A stretch of 64,000 bases of DNA from Paraburkholderia dinghuensis (GTDB lineage: Bacteria > Pseudomonadota > Gammaproteobacteria > Burkholderiales > Burkholderiaceae): contig NZ_RQIS01000006.1 in assembly GCF_003837865.1 (NCBI RefSeq), positions 269,289 through 333,288 of the forward strand, read 5' to 3'. Position numbers and translations under genes: made by a program. The notes under the pieces are model-generated. The model ran no database searches. It saw only the letters and a list, made by a program, of their open reading frames with translations, and had not been told where the DNA came from. Of this stretch, positions 28,374 to 39,534 are shown one piece after another. How positions within the stretch are numbered: the stretch's first letter is position 1; the number at the start of each line of letters is the position of its first letter.

Positions 28374-28829
28374 ATGAATCGCATTGGAAAACGCAAGTCC
28401 CTTACGCTGCAAAGCAGGCACAACAAGGCACTCTATCTCTCAATGGAGCGCTCAACGACGGACAGTCTCGTTCTGCCGGTCAGGGTCGCGCTTGAGTCGG
28501 TGCGGCGAGGGCACGTCGAACGTGACGCAGTTGTATGTCTGTCAGAGATTGTTCTGTTAACGGGCTTCCTGACGCAAGCGGGTCACGGCAAACTTGAGCA
28601 GTACGTGCTCGATGGTGCGGGGCGGGGGCAGCTTCCTGTGCTCGACGCCGGCGAATTCCAAACCAGTCACGAGCTTGGCCCGAACACGATCGAAGCGCTG
28701 ACATTGATCGTCAACGAATATGACAGGCTGTTGCGCGAAACCCGCCTTCTTGCGATCCTGGACGCGAACGAACGTTTTGAACGGCTCCGTCGATCTGCCA
28801 TGGCAATTCAGCAACCAGAAAAAATCTAG
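28374..28829 (+). CDS. Conserved hypothetical protein of Burkholderia-type accessory DNA
   Basis: A 151-residue protein: MNRIGKRKSLTLQSRHNKAL opens it, followed by SLVLPVRVALESVRRGHVERDAV, LSEIVLLTGFLTQAGHG and ALTLIVNEYDRLLRETRL. The amphipathic helices and lack of frame damage suggest a real gene. It resembles accessory proteins loosely called Fis-family in Burkholderia plasmids and islands; I cannot confirm that. It is preceded closely by the radical SAM fragment and followed by IS3 debris. Confidence 0.55.
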   Translation: MNRIGKRKSLTLQSRHNKALYLSMERSTTDSLVLPVRVALESVRRGHVERDAVVCLSEIVLLTGFLTQAGHGKLEQYVLDGAGRGQLPVLDAGEFQTSHELGPNTIEALTLIVNEYDRLLRETRLLAILDANERFERLRRSAMAIQQPEKI

Positions 28830-29222
28830 AAGGAGTCGGACTGGCAAGAAGCAGTGCACGCCGTCGAGGCACTGGAAAAAGTGTTTGCCCGTTAAGGGCT
28901 GCCGGACATCCTGAACACCGATCAGGGCGGCCAGTTCATGGCGACCGCGTTCACCAAGGCCGTACCGGGCCAATGCATCCGGCTGTCGATGGACGGTAAA
29001 ACGTGCTCGTCGAAGGGGCATGGCGCAGTATCAAGTCCGAAGAGGCTTACCGGAAAGCATACGAATCGGTCGGCCACGCCCGGCGCTCCATCGGAGCATA
29101 AATCGAGCCGTGCATCCGCAAGCGGCCCCATTCGACTGGCGGATCAGACACGCGGAGGCATGCTTCGCGACGCTGCCTTCGGTCAAATCGGCAGCATAAT
29201 TGTGCCGGACGCTCCACTTTAA
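28830..29222 (+). pseudogene. IS3-family transposase (orfB) 3' remnant
   Basis: This stretch holds a broken integrase core: AVHAVEALEKVFAR, a TAA, GLPDILNTDQGGQFMATAFT (the second catalytic Asp block), then a frameshift into LVEGAWRSIKSEEAYRKAYESVGHARRSI and a further stop before RKRPHS. It matches the NTDQG.QF...FT / W..SIK.E..Y...Y pattern of IS3 orfB. Several lesions make it non-functional. Confidence 0.75.
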
Positions 29223-29332
29223 AAAATATCGACAGACTGTGCGAACATGCGAGGCTACCTCTGTTATCAAAGATAACCCCGGATCAGTTCCGTATGCATG
29301 ATGCAATGTGCGATGGAGTCGGATCAGGCGCG

Positions 29333-30007
29333 TCACTTCGGCGTATGCGCCGCCGTTACCAATCCAGTTTCATACGCGAGCTGGAATAAATCGGCGTCCC
29401 GCTCAATTCCGAGTTTTCGCATGGCCCGACCCTTCTGCGCACTGATCGTCTGTTTCGTTCGATTAAGGCGTTCGGCAATTTCACTCACGGACAAGCCGGA
29501 AACAAAAAGCCGTACCACCTCCATTTCACGGTTGGTCAGCGTCCGGGTTTGGGAACCTGTTGCAGATGAAAATTCAGCTCGCAGTTCGTCCGTTTCCCGC
29601 AATGAAGTACGGAAATAGGTGGCGCCTGCAAACACCGCGTGGACAGCGGATATCAGATGGCCTGTATCAAAAGACTTGCTCAACACGGACTGCACGCCTA
29701 GTTTGACGATCTCCTGTACGAGACCTACGTTTTCTATCATCGTAAAGACCACCACCCGGAGCGTTGGATAGGTCCTACGCAAATAGGCAAGCAGTGTCAG
29801 CCCATCGCCGTACTGTCCGCCGGGCATAGCGTAATCAGTGATCAACACGTCGCAGGGCGTTGAATTCAGCAATTTCACAAGTTCCCCTGAATCAGCGGCG
29901 GTACCGATCACTTCGAGGGTGGGGATGGCGCTCAGATCGTGTTTGAGCCCTGAGAGGACTGCCGGGTGGTCGTCGGCAAGCGCTATGCGAATCTTGACGT
30001 TGCTCAT
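29333..30007 (-). CDS. NarL/RcsB-class response regulator, canonical receiver
   Basis: A 224-residue response regulator. The receiver has ADDHPAV (Asp12/Asp13), phosphoacceptor Asp58 in DVLITDYAMPGG, VVFTM and LSKS. A LuxR-type DNA-binding domain follows (LTNREMEVVRLFVSGLSVSEIAERLNRTKQTISAQKGRAMRKLG). The start at 30007 is supported by GTGGAGACCCAC; the longer frame to 30079 is not needed. It is a clear paralogue of the Asp-less regulator at 25520-26182 and shares the YGDGL-type insert region. The hybrid kinase at 31758 is its probable phosphodonor, now separated by IS copies. Confidence 0.93.
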   Translation of the reverse strand: MSNVKIRIALADDHPAVLSGLKHDLSAIPTLEVIGTAADSGELVKLLNSTPCDVLITDYAMPGGQYGDGLTLLAYLRRTYPTLRVVVFTMIENVGLVQEIVKLGVQSVLSKSFDTGHLISAVHAVFAGATYFRTSLRETDELRAEFSSATGSQTRTLTNREMEVVRLFVSGLSVSEIAERLNRTKQTISAQKGRAMRKLGIERDADLFQLAYETGLVTAAHTPK

Positions 30008-30118
30008 GTGGGTCTCCACGAAACCGGAATAAGAAACGGTTACAAAAGAGTTCGTAGGGGCTGTTAACCCGTAACGCAACCTGCTAACCGCGATCGACGT
30101 AACAACAGGATCGAGGAG

Positions 30119-30688
30119 ATGGGCAAACCAATCATCGACGACGAACTGTGGGCACTGATCGAGCCACTGCTAGCACCAGCGAAGCCACGCCGCTTCAAGT
30201 ATCCGAGCCGCAAGCCGGTACCGGATCGGGCTGCGCTGACCGGCATCTTGTTCGTGCTGAAGACCGGCATGCGGTGGCGAGATCTGCCAGCTGAGATGAG
30301 ATACGGCTCTGGCGTCCGTTGCTGGCGCAGGCTACGCGACTGGCAGCAAGCCGGCGAGTGGGATCGACTGCACGCACTGCTGCTGGCGAAACTGCGAGTG
30401 GCCGGGAAGATCGACTTTTCCCGCATCGTCGTCGACTCATCGTCGATTCGTGCGGTTTGGGCGGGCAAAACGAACCCCACCCATCGAGCGCGACCCGTTT
30501 CCAAACACCACGTCGCCACCGACGTCAACAGCACGCCGATTGCGACGATCCTTACCGGCGCCAATCGTCACGACGTCACCCAAATTGTCCCACTGATTGG
30601 TGCCATCGTGCCGGTTGGGGGCCTGCGCGAGCGGCCTCTGAGCCGCCCCGGCCGTGTCTACGCCGACCGTGATTATGATCATGAGTAG
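30119..30688 (+). pseudogene. IS5-family transposase, 3' truncated
   Basis: The N-terminal and central part of an IS5-type transposase: IIDDELWALIEPLLAP, RAALTGILFVLKTGMRWRDLP and VVDSSSIRAV with the first catalytic Asp. It breaks off at VYADRDYDHE, the region of the second Asp, where IS481 sequence begins. The C-terminal Glu block is absent. The frame that remains is open, so truncation is the main lesion. Confidence 0.8.
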
Positions 30689-30737
30689 TAGTCTGAATTC
30701 GATCTGATAGGTAGTCGGGGGCGATATAGAAAAGCTA

Positions 30738-31723
30738 TCAATGAGGAATGAGTTTCTTCCTGGCGAGTTCCAATGAATCGAGGAATGTGCGCATCGGCGT
30801 CCTGCGGTAACACCATCGTCCCTGATGCTCACGCTCATTGTTGTACTGGTCGAGCCACGCATCAAGATCGGTCTGCAAGGCGTCGATCGATTCGTAAATC
30901 TTCTCGCGGAAAGCGGCGCGTTAGCACTCGTTGAGCATGGTCTTGTGCAGCCGGCCGACGATTCCATTGGTCTGCGGCGACCTGGCCCTCGTTCGAGTGT
31001 GATCGATGTCTTCCAGAGCCAGATACAGCTCGTATTCGTGATGCTCTGGGTTGCCGCAGCATTCGGTGCCACGATCCGTCCGCACGCGCAGCAGCGGGAT
31101 GCCGAAGCTGTCGAAGAACGGAACGACGCGATCGTTAATCAGATCAGCCACCGGCAGGGGCGTCTTGCGATCGTAGAGCTTCGCAAATCCCACCTTCGAA
31201 TAGGTGTCGACAAAGGTCTGCTGGTAGATGCGACCCACTCGCTTGAGCGAGCCAACGTAGAAGGTGTCCTGCGCACCACAGTAGCCCGGACATTCGGACT
31301 CGAATTCGCCGTGTCCATCCTTCTCACGCCTGGCGCGTTCGCGCGCGACGAGTTGCGCTTCGGTCAGCACCAGACCTTCCTGGGCAGACTCGGCTTCCAG
31401 CGCTTTCAGGCGCTTGGGCATCGTCTCAAGATCATCGCGCAGTCAGATTCTACGAACACCCTGAGGCGACACCGAAAGGGCATGCCGCTTGAGGACTTCG
31501 TTGGCGATCCGAATCTGACCGTAGGCCGGCAATTCGAGGGCCAGTTCGACTGCGGCAGTCTTAGTCTGAAATCCACACGGTTCTTGAACAACGGCCGGTG
31601 GTGGGAAATCTCCTGCAGCGCGGCCTCGCCGCCGCGCTCGTACAGTTCCTTGAACCGGTAGAAGCTGTCGCGCGAATAACCTATCCGACAGGCCTCGGGG
31701 TGCATAATTAGCACGAACGTCCC
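30738..31723 (-). pseudogene. IS481-family transposase, frameshifted and interrupted
   Basis: The minus strand holds, in broken frames, [38 protein letters not shown], then a long open part (30921-31421) with [46 protein letters not shown] and [17 protein letters not shown] (30921-30923) replaces the expected Tyr before RAAFREKIYESIDAL, and the frame ends at 30738. At least two lesions and a truncated N-terminus make it dead. Its 5' end touches the start of the hybrid kinase gene. Confidence 0.8.
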
Positions 31724-31757
31724 TTCGTTGACTCCACCGCAAGGCGAGACACGACTC

Positions 31758-34700
31758 ATGCTGCGCCGCGCACTTGATCACTTCCACCGTTATCAACACA
31801 TCTTGATGTTCGGCGGTGCAGCAGCGCTCACAGCGGCGATGTTGGTTGTACTAGTGGTCAATTCGGTTTCGGCAATAATTGCCCACACGGCACGCGAAAC
31901 GGACAGACTGTCTTTTAGCGAGCGGTCGGTGGCCCATTTAACTGCGCAAGTCGAGACACTGTTGGCCACCACTGCTCACGATGTGGAGCTTACGTGGACA
32001 ACCGGCCGCAAAGACTCCGCAGACCTGAAAGAAGAATTCCGTGAAAATGGGTACACGTTACGCGTGCAGCCTGCAAGCGACATACTGCCGATGATGATAG
32101 TCGGTGCACCCACGTCATCCCTATCGTCCAGCGATTTCTACAAATTCGTTAATTTAACCAGACTGCTGGCCGCCCGGTGGACCGTTGCAATGACCCTTAA
32201 TAGCAATCGTCTGACCACGTACGTGTATACCCTTGACCGCTCTCTGCTGATCCTGGCGGTGTCACCGGGACCGTCCGAAAAGCGGTGGCCCACACTCCTG
32301 TCAGACAGGTCGTCGCTATTCGATACGCTTGTCGGCACTGAGGAGCGACCGATATGGCCGGCAAATGCACCCTTTCGCCGACCGGACACCGGGAGGCCTA
32401 CCGCTCACTGGCTTGCCCCGTATGAAAGTCCACTCATGGGGCAACGCGCTATTCGTGTCATGACTGGCGTACTCGATGCGCAGGGCCACCCAGTGTGCGT
32501 GTTCGTTGTCGAATTGCCTGAAAAGATGCTAACGGAATCGCTGCCTCCGCTTCCGAACGGCACTCTCATATTGCTCGCAGCCGATGGCACGGTAATCGAT
32601 CGCGCGTCGCGACAGGCTGTCGGCGACGACGAAATCACAGTGGCGCGCCAAGCAGCCAAGAGCGGAGCCGGGAGCGTAAGTCGCCGCGTGAATATGGCAG
32701 GTCATTGGGTCGCTGCGTGGCGGGTTGGCGACACCGGACTGATGCTCGTCTATGTCCAGTCGTGGCTACAGGTCGCCAAAGACCTGAGGGTTGTACTTCT
32801 CACGTTGCTGACAACGACGATAGCTATCATTGTGCTGATATGGGCACTAGTGCTGCTTTTCAACGGACGCATCTACAAGCCGGTGCTGATGCGCGCTGCA
32901 CGCGTGTTCGAAAGCGAGCAGTTGAGCCGCACGCTCATCGACACTGCGCCGGCCGGCCTCGGGTTGATCGCGCTAAAGAATGGAATTCCGTTACTGCGCA
33001 GCCGGATGATGGCCAAAATGGCGCCGACGCTGCCAGCCGAACTCGTCGCTCGTCACCGCGTACGCAATCCAAACAGCGCAAGCGGCAGCAACGGAGTCAC
33101 ACACGAAGAACTGATGCTGCGCACGCGTGATGGCGACCTGGTTCACCTGGCAGTGAGCGTTGCGCCCGCGCGTTACCACGGCGAGGACGTGCTGGTGACT
33201 GCATTCGCCGATGTGACCGCGCAGAAACAACTCGAACAGACGTTGCGAGAGGCACAGAAAGCTGCGGACTCGGCCAATGCAGCGAAATCGACCTTTCTCG
33301 CGACAATGAGCCACGAAATCCGCACGCCGCTGAATGCGATACTTGGCAATCTCGAACTGCTTTCGCACTCGCAACTAGATACGCTGCAGCGAGACCGGTT
33401 GAAGACGATTCTCGCGTCATCCAATAACCTGACCAGAATCATTAGCGACGTGCTGGACTTTTCGAAGATCGAAGCCGGTGAAATGACACTGGAGCGCATC
33501 ACATTCAATGCGGTGGAGGTGGCCTCGCATGCGCTGACGGTGTTCGCCCCCATCGCGTACGCAAAAGGCCTTCGGCTCGCAGGTTTGTTCGGCATACTTA
33601 TCGAATTGCCGATACGGGGCGACCCTACCCGACTCGAGCAGATATTCAATAACCTGCTATCGAATGCCATCAAGTTCACCGAGCGCGGCGAGGTATTGCT
33701 GAGGTTATCGGTCGCTGATGGAGCGATGCTGAGGGTTGAGGTGGAAGACACCGGTATCGGCATGACACCTGAACAGCAAGAATCAGTGTTTCACCCCTTC
33801 AGTCAAGCAGACGCAACGATCAACCGCCGCTTCGGCGGCACGGGTCTGGGATTGACGCTGTGCGCGCGGCTGACTCAGGCAATGGGCGGAAACCTGTCAG
33901 TGCGAAGCGAGCGAGGCAACGGAAGTTGCTTCACGGTACTCGTGCCGCTTGGCGACGCGCCATGCGCCCCGGCGCCTTCCCGGTTCGATGGAGAACTCAT
34001 AGCGTTCGTCGCAGCATCCGATGCCTGGCATGCGTTTGCCGTGCCCGCTCTGCAAGCGTGGGGATTGACCGTCAGAGCATGCAGGCACCCGGCACAGATC
34101 GACGAAATCATGCTGGACGAAGTTGATGTGGCGGTCCTGTGTGGCGAGCGCGAAACGTGGGACGCAGACGACGAAGCAAGATTGCTCGACGGCGCATCTT
34201 GGGTAGTGGACTGCAGCGTCGACGGACCCAGCAATCCTGTAGCAGATGGACGTCTTGTGCGTGTGTCCAGCTATGGTCTGTCAGGACTGGCGCAAGCGCT
34301 TGCGTACGCATTGCTGGGTACGCCAATGATAGGAACAAACGAAACACATAAGGCACTTTCTCGACGGCTGAAAGTCCTGGTGGCAGAAGACAACGTAACG
34401 AACCGTCGCCTGTTCGAGGAGCAGCTAACGCTACTGGGCTGCGAGACAGTAACCGTAGAAAACGGCGAGCTGGCGCTCGCCCAATTGACGCAGCAAAACT
34501 TCGACGTGCTGGTGACGGACTTGCTGATGCCGGTAATGGATGGCTATGCGCTGGCGCGCGAGGCACGGCGGCGCTGGCCGCAGATGCCAGTCATTGCAGC
34601 CACCGCAACGGTGACGCTGAAAGAGTACGAAGGTTGCGAAGCAGCGGGCGTCGCGCGGGTAGTGAGCAAGCCGATGTCGCTGGCGTCGTTACGCGAAGCA

Positions 34701-35186
34701 CTGTCGGCAGTGACAGCGCTGCCCGAGGTCGAAACACAGGCAGAACATTTTGGGAAGACAGTTGCCGACGCGACCGACGCAGCGCTTGATGTGCTGGGCG
34801 GACGAGCGTTGCCCGATGACGTATGCCAGACGTTTCTTCGCTCCGCTGAGAAGTCGCTCGTTGCGATCAACATTGCCGGCCGAACCAACGATGAGCTGCG
34901 CATGCTGGCCGAGTTGCATTCGTTGCGCGGTGCACTGAACGTGTTCCGGAAAACCACGCTTGCAGAGCAATGCGGGGAACTGGAGCGCTTCGTGCGGAAT
35001 CATGGCATCGAACTCGCAGCCGACTTGATCGAAGACCTGGACATTGAGTTGCATGCCACCATACTGCGCGAGGTACGCGATCCGACCGAAGCACTTTCCC
35101 TGATTTTCTCGATCATGAAGCGATCAGAGACGGACCGTGCGACAGAGCGCGTTCGTCGTATATTGCGTTCCGTACTAGTGTCGTAA
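31758..35186 (+). CDS. Hybrid sensor histidine kinase with receiver and HPt domains
   Basis: A 1142-residue inner-membrane sensor. A first membrane segment (about residues 15-45) and a second (about 340-370) enclose a periplasmic sensor domain. A PAS-like region (about 380-500) follows, then HisKA with His519 ([17 protein letters not shown]), HATPase ([23 protein letters not shown]), a receiver with Asp921 ([13 protein letters not shown]) and a C-terminal HPt with His1054 ([12 protein letters not shown]). This is the BvgS/EvgS/RcsC-D-like relay layout. The start is [10 protein letters not shown]; its upstream sequence is IS481 debris, so its native promoter may be gone. The partner is probably the canonical regulator at 29333-30007. 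Confidence 0.93.
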   Translation: MLRRALDHFHRYQHILMFGGAAALTAAMLVVLVVNSVSAIIAHTARETDRLSFSERSVAHLTAQVETLLATTAHDVELTWTTGRKDSADLKEEFRENGYTLRVQPASDILPMMIVGAPTSSLSSSDFYKFVNLTRLLAARWTVAMTLNSNRLTTYVYTLDRSLLILAVSPGPSEKRWPTLLSDRSSLFDTLVGTEERPIWPANAPFRRPDTGRPTAHWLAPYESPLMGQRAIRVMTGVLDAQGHPVCVFVVELPEKMLTESLPPLPNGTLILLAADGTVIDRASRQAVGDDEITVARQAAKSGAGSVSRRVNMAGHWVAAWRVGDTGLMLVYVQSWLQVAKDLRVVLLTLLTTTIAIIVLIWALVLLFNGRIYKPVLMRAARVFESEQLSRTLIDTAPAGLGLIALKNGIPLLRSRMMAKMAPTLPAELVARHRVRNPNSASGSNGVTHEELMLRTRDGDLVHLAVSVAPARYHGEDVLVTAFADVTAQKQLEQTLREAQKAADSANAAKSTFLATMSHEIRTPLNAILGNLELLSHSQLDTLQRDRLKTILASSNNLTRIISDVLDFSKIEAGEMTLERITFNAVEVASHALTVFAPIAYAKGLRLAGLFGILIELPIRGDPTRLEQIFNNLLSNAIKFTERGEVLLRLSVADGAMLRVEVEDTGIGMTPEQQESVFHPFSQADATINRRFGGTGLGLTLCARLTQAMGGNLSVRSERGNGSCFTVLVPLGDAPCAPAPSRFDGELIAFVAASDAWHAFAVPALQAWGLTVRACRHPAQIDEIMLDEVDVAVLCGERETWDADDEARLLDGASWVVDCSVDGPSNPVADGRLVRVSSYGLSGLAQALAYALLGTPMIGTNETHKALSRRLKVLVAEDNVTNRRLFEEQLTLLGCETVTVENGELALAQLTQQNFDVLVTDLLMPVMDGYALAREARRRWPQMPVIAATATVTLKEYEGCEAAGVARVVSKPMSLASLREALSAVTALPEVETQAEHFGKTVADATDAALDVLGGRALPDDVCQTFLRSAEKSLVAINIAGRTNDELRMLAELHSLRGALNVFRKTTLAEQCGELERFVRNHGIELAADLIEDLDIELHATILREVRDPTEALSLIFSIMKRSETDRATERVRRILRSVLVS

Positions 35187-35619
35187 TTTATAAGTTCACT
35201 AAATAAATTGCTGCGTGTAGTAGTGTTTGGTGAAGCACGAACACGATGCGAGGGTGATACGCGGCGCGGCGGTGTTCTTGTGCGCGGTGTGCGAGCGGTT
35301 CAACAACGGCGCCGGCGACCTGATCGCGTTGCCGGGCGTGTTCTTGAAGAGCTAGGCGGGCACCATCGCGCGGGTGCCCAAATCCATCGCGTCGGGCTGC
35401 CAGGACACGGGGCCGGCCCTACCGCGTAGCGGCTGCCGCTTTCCTGCTGAGCGGCGGTGTAATGCACTCCTCGCCGAGCGCGAACTCGACGTTACGCATC
35501 GACGGCCCGAACACGGTTTTGATGCTGCCGTCTGTCTGCTCCTCCAGCACGCTGCCGGTGCTGGCTATGATTACGTGTGACGCCACCATCGACAGGCCGC
35601 GGTAGGCTGAGGCGTAGAC
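35187..35619. other. Degenerate region, no clear gene
   Basis: About 430 bases after the kinase gene. Fragments of open frame exist on both strands (for example VLEEQTDGSIKTVFGPSMRNVEFALGE on the minus strand), but none has a credible start or recognisable family. It looks like decayed coding sequence. Confidence 0.3.
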
Positions 35620-35684
35620 TGTTGATGTCCACGCCGAATTGACCCACCTGAGTCCGTAGTTTTCATCGAATTTCGACCCACGCG
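35620..35684 (+). mobile_element. Solo left end of the same IS21 element
   Basis: About 63 bases beginning TGTTGATGTCC match the left terminus of the IS21 element at 15649 with only about three or four differences, including GACCCACCTGAGTCCGTAGT and TTTTCATCGAATTTCGACCC. No istA or istB follows. It ends about 25 bases before the ModE-like box upstream of nifQ. Confidence 0.85.
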
Positions 35685-35708
35685 AAAAGCATGCTGTCAC
35701 GCACGCTG

Positions 35709-35734
35709 TCGCAATATAGTCAGCTATATTACGA
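35709..35734 (+). promoter_or_regulatory. ModE-box-like palindrome upstream of nifQ-modABC
   Basis: TCGCAATATA - GTCAGC - TATATTACGA: arms match in 9 of 10 positions around a 6-base spacer. This has the size and pattern of the ModE operator (TCGCTATATA-N6-TATATAACGA). It lies 44 bases before the nifQ start. ModE with bound molybdate normally represses molybdate uptake genes from such a site. Confidence 0.75.
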
Positions 35735-35778
35735 TACTCAAGGCAGCGCGACCCGAGCGCTCCCACCCAGATTCGCAT

Positions 35779-36393
35779 ATGGACGACCCACAATCGATTC
35801 CTCCACCCGGCCCGATTCGGGATGGGCGCGCCGGGAGCGCGATGCTGGCGCACGCGGTCGATCCCACCGCGCCCGACACGATAACGTTCGCGCGACTGAT
35901 CGGCGCCAAGGCCCAATCCAACGAGATGCTTTTGCTTGGTTTGGGCCGCGACGAACTAAGCGCGCTCATCGCGCGGCACTTCCCTCGCGGACTGAGCGAC
36001 ACGGTTTTGCCGACCACCATGGTGTGGTCGCCCCACCGGTTGTTCGTGAGCGAACTGTGCGCGTTGCTGCTGCAGCACGACCGGACTGCCGCGACGAACC
36101 CGGCCGACTCGCGATGCCTGGCGACGATCATCGCCACCGCATGTCTGCGTCCCGACCACCTGTGGCGGGACCTGGGGCTCAGCGGACGCGACGACGTAAC
36201 GAATATATTCGAGCGTCATTACCCGGACCTGATCGAACGAAATGTGAACGGGTTGCGCTGGAAGAAGTTCCTGCCGCAGGAAGTGGCCCTCGCCAACGGG
36301 CGAGCGATCACGTTCGCACCTGGGTGCCCGGGCTGTGAGGACTTTCAGCACTGTTATCCCCAGGACGCGATCGGACCGTGTGCGACTGCATAG
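35779..36393 (+). CDS. nifQ: NifQ-like protein (molybdenum delivery for FeMo-cofactor), one Cys missing
   Basis: A 204-residue protein with the NifQ C-terminal pattern: LWRDLGLSGRDDVTNIFERH, PDLIERNVNGLRWKKFL, then CPGCEDFQHC. NifQ binds a Mo-Fe-S cluster and donates molybdenum to nitrogenase cofactor assembly. The family motif is C-x4-C-x2-C-x5-C; here Cys183, Cys186 and Cys192 are present, but the first position is Thr178. It is the first gene of a cluster with modABC, which fits molybdenum handling. No nitrogenase genes are in the window. The cluster-binding change could alter or abolish function. Confidence 0.85.
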   Translation: MDDPQSIPPPGPIRDGRAGSAMLAHAVDPTAPDTITFARLIGAKAQSNEMLLLGLGRDELSALIARHFPRGLSDTVLPTTMVWSPHRLFVSELCALLLQHDRTAATNPADSRCLATIIATACLRPDHLWRDLGLSGRDDVTNIFERHYPDLIERNVNGLRWKKFLPQEVALANGRAITFAPGCPGCEDFQHCYPQDAIGPCATA

Positions 36394-36513
36394 GCGCGCG
36401 AAGCCGTGTGGAACCCGAGAGGACATCGGGGGCGGTGATGAGATCGGATTGTGACAATTCAAGGCCTGGCTGAGGCCATGAGTGCGTTTGACTATCGGGG
36501 CGCTGCGCACTGA

Positions 36514-37317
<804 letters not shown>

Positions 37318-37335
37318 TTTTTTTCAGGCGCCACG

Positions 37336-38016
37336 ATGCCACTGACGAATGCTGATTTTGAAGCCATTTGGCTCACCATCCAATTGGCGTCGCTGACGAC
37401 CGTGTTATTGCTGATCATCGGCACACCCATCGCCTGGTGGCTGGCCAGAACCCGTTCGAGGCTGAAGGGGCCGGTGGGCGCGATCGTGGCGCTGCCGCTG
37501 GTGTTGCCGCCAACGGTCATCGGATTCTATCTTCTGGTCGCGACCGGTCCCAATGGCTTTATCGGTCACTTCACGCAGGGCATCGGCTGGGGTTTGTTGC
37601 CGTTCACGTTCGCGGGACTCGTCGTCGGCTCCGTGCTGTACTCGATGCCGTTTGTCGTACAGCCGTTGCAGAATGCATTCGAGGCAATCGGAAACCGGCC
37701 GCTCGAAGCGGCAGCCACACTGCGCGCAGGGCCATGGGACTGCTTCGTGTCGGTAGTCTTGCCGTTAGCCCGACCTGGCGTGGTGACTGCGGCCATCCTC
37801 GGATTCGCTCACACGGTCGGCGAGTTCGGCGTCGTGCTGATGATCGGCGGCAATATACCGGGCAAGACGCGCGTGGTCTCCGTGCAGATTTTCGATCACG
37901 TCGAAGCGATGGAATCCGCGCAGGCGCACTGGCTGGCGGGTGGAATGGTGATTTTTTCGTTCCTCGTGCTACTGCTGCTTTATTCAGGACGGCGCACACC
38001 GATCGCTCATGGCTGA
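37336..38016 (+). CDS. modB: Molybdate ABC transporter permease ModB
   Basis: A 226-residue permease with about five membrane segments. Typical ModB blocks are [31 protein letters not shown] and the EAA loop [49 protein letters not shown] is characteristic of molybdate permeases. It starts 18 bases after modA and overlaps modC by eight bases. It forms the membrane channel with ModC. Confidence 0.95.
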   Translation: MPLTNADFEAIWLTIQLASLTTVLLLIIGTPIAWWLARTRSRLKGPVGAIVALPLVLPPTVIGFYLLVATGPNGFIGHFTQGIGWGLLPFTFAGLVVGSVLYSMPFVVQPLQNAFEAIGNRPLEAAATLRAGPWDCFVSVVLPLARPGVVTAAILGFAHTVGEFGVVLMIGGNIPGKTRVVSVQIFDHVEAMESAQAHWLAGGMVIFSFLVLLLLYSGRRTPIAHG

Positions 38017-39169
38017 GAACCACGCCCCAATCGGCTTTCCAGTGAAGAGCCTCGAGAACACGACGGTGGCCGGTCCCGCTGCGTCGGAGGGCATCCACGC
38101 CAGCTTCCTCGTTGAACAGGGAAGCTTCACGCTTGATCTGAAACTCGACCTTCCGGGCCGCGGGGTCACTGCGATATTCGGTCACTCCGGCTCGGGGAAA
38201 ACCACGCTACTGCGCTGTCTTGCCGGGCTGGCCAGGCCGAAGCACGGACGCTTGTGCGTCAACGGAGATATCTGGCTCGATACCGCCAACGGCGTATTCA
38301 TGCCCACGCACAAAAGGCCGTTGGGGTACGTCTTTCAGGAAGCGAGCCTGTTTCCCCATCTCACGGTCACAGGGAATCTCCGCTATGGGCTGGATCGCGT
38401 CGCGCCTGCATCGCGCAGGGTCGACCTTTCCAAAGCGGCCGAACTGCTCGGCATCAGCCACCTTTTGCAGCGTATGCCCGCTGGACTCTCCGGTGGTGAA
38501 CGACAACGCGTCGCCATTGCCCGTGCGTTGCTTACCAGTCCACGCATTCTGCTTCTCGACGAGCCACTGGCGTCCCTCGATCAAAAGCGCAAGCTGGAAA
38601 TCCTGCCCTATCTGGAGCGGCTTCATGACGAACTCGACATACCAGTCCTCTATGTAAGTCATGCTCCGGAGGAGGTCGCGCGACTGGCGGACCATCTCGT
38701 CCTGCTCGACAACGGCCGGGCGATCGCGAGCGGGCCAATCGCGGACACGCTGGCAAGACTCGACCTGCCTTTAGCGATGGCAGACGATGCGTCGGTCATC
38801 ATTCAGGGTGTCGTTGCGGGCTACGAGCCGAACTATGAGCTATTGACGTTGCAGCTGCCTGGCAATCATTTGTCGCTCAGGGTCGTACACTCGCCTCTCG
38901 TTGAGGGTAAACCGATGCGCCTCGTTATCAGAGCGCGCGACGTCAGCCTCGCTCTGAGCGCCCCGGAGCAGAGCAGCGTTCTCAATGTGCTCCCAGCGAC
39001 AGTCGTTGAAATTGTCACGGCCGTGAATCCGTCACAGGTGATGGTACGGCTCGATGTCGCGGGCACGCCGCTCTTGTCGCGCATTACACGCTATTCCCAT
39101 GATCATCTGCAGCTTGGTGTCGGCAAACGGCTCTGGGCCCAGGTAAAAGCGGTATCGCTATTGGTATGA
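38009..39169 (+). CDS. modC: Molybdate ABC transporter ATP-binding protein ModC
   Basis: A 386-residue ATPase. Walker A is [13 protein letters not shown], the signature [16 protein letters not shown], and Walker [12 protein letters not shown]. The C-terminal part (from about residue 300) is a TOBE/MOP-type molybdate-binding domain ([29 protein letters not shown]). An N-terminal extension of about 30 residues precedes the usual ModC start, so a later start is possible. Its 5' end overlaps modB, indicating translational coupling. Confidence 0.94.
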   Translation: MAENHAPIGFPVKSLENTTVAGPAASEGIHASFLVEQGSFTLDLKLDLPGRGVTAIFGHSGSGKTTLLRCLAGLARPKHGRLCVNGDIWLDTANGVFMPTHKRPLGYVFQEASLFPHLTVTGNLRYGLDRVAPASRRVDLSKAAELLGISHLLQRMPAGLSGGERQRVAIARALLTSPRILLLDEPLASLDQKRKLEILPYLERLHDELDIPVLYVSHAPEEVARLADHLVLLDNGRAIASGPIADTLARLDLPLAMADDASVIIQGVVAGYEPNYELLTLQLPGNHLSLRVVHSPLVEGKPMRLVIRARDVSLALSAPEQSSVLNVLPATVVEIVTAVNPSQVMVRLDVAGTPLLSRITRYSHDHLQLGVGKRLWAQVKAVSLLV

Positions 39170-39233
39170 CGCGAAGCGATGCAAGCGACGGGGCTCAAGA
39201 ACCCTTGCGAAAGAAGAGCGCTGCCAGTCGAGC

Positions 39234-39425
39234 TGACCTGCCCCGCGATTTTCGGACCAGTTGAAACTTGAGAGAATGGCTTCCAACAGCGAGAAGGAAG
39301 TCATGAAGAAGAGCCGGTTCACGGAAGTGCAGATGGTTACGATGCTGCGCGAGGCGGACAAGACGTCGATCGCGGAGGTGGCCGGGAAGTACGGGATTAC
39401 CGATCAGACACGCTGCGACTGGTGG
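39234..39425 (+). pseudogene. IS3-family left end and orfA fragment
   Basis: TGACCTGCCCCGCGATTTTC at the left looks like an IS3-type terminus. An orfA start follows at ATG 39303: MKKSRFTEVQMVTMLREAD, then IAEVAGKYGITDQTRCDWW. Only the helix-turn-helix is left; the element then stops at unrelated sequence. Confidence 0.7.
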
Positions 39426-39534
39426 CAACGCGTTCGCCCGGTCGCCACGCCGAGACGCTCCCGATCACCGAACACGGAGTGAAAACACGCTACACTGATT
39501 CCGACCCGCAAACTCTTCGGACAAGGTGCCCCGT

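Noticed and set aside
35419..35916. A 165-codon minus-strand frame crossing the IS21 end and the nifQ start
   Set aside because: It runs through the IS terminus and antisense to nifQ; only a short piece looks protein-like, probably debris.
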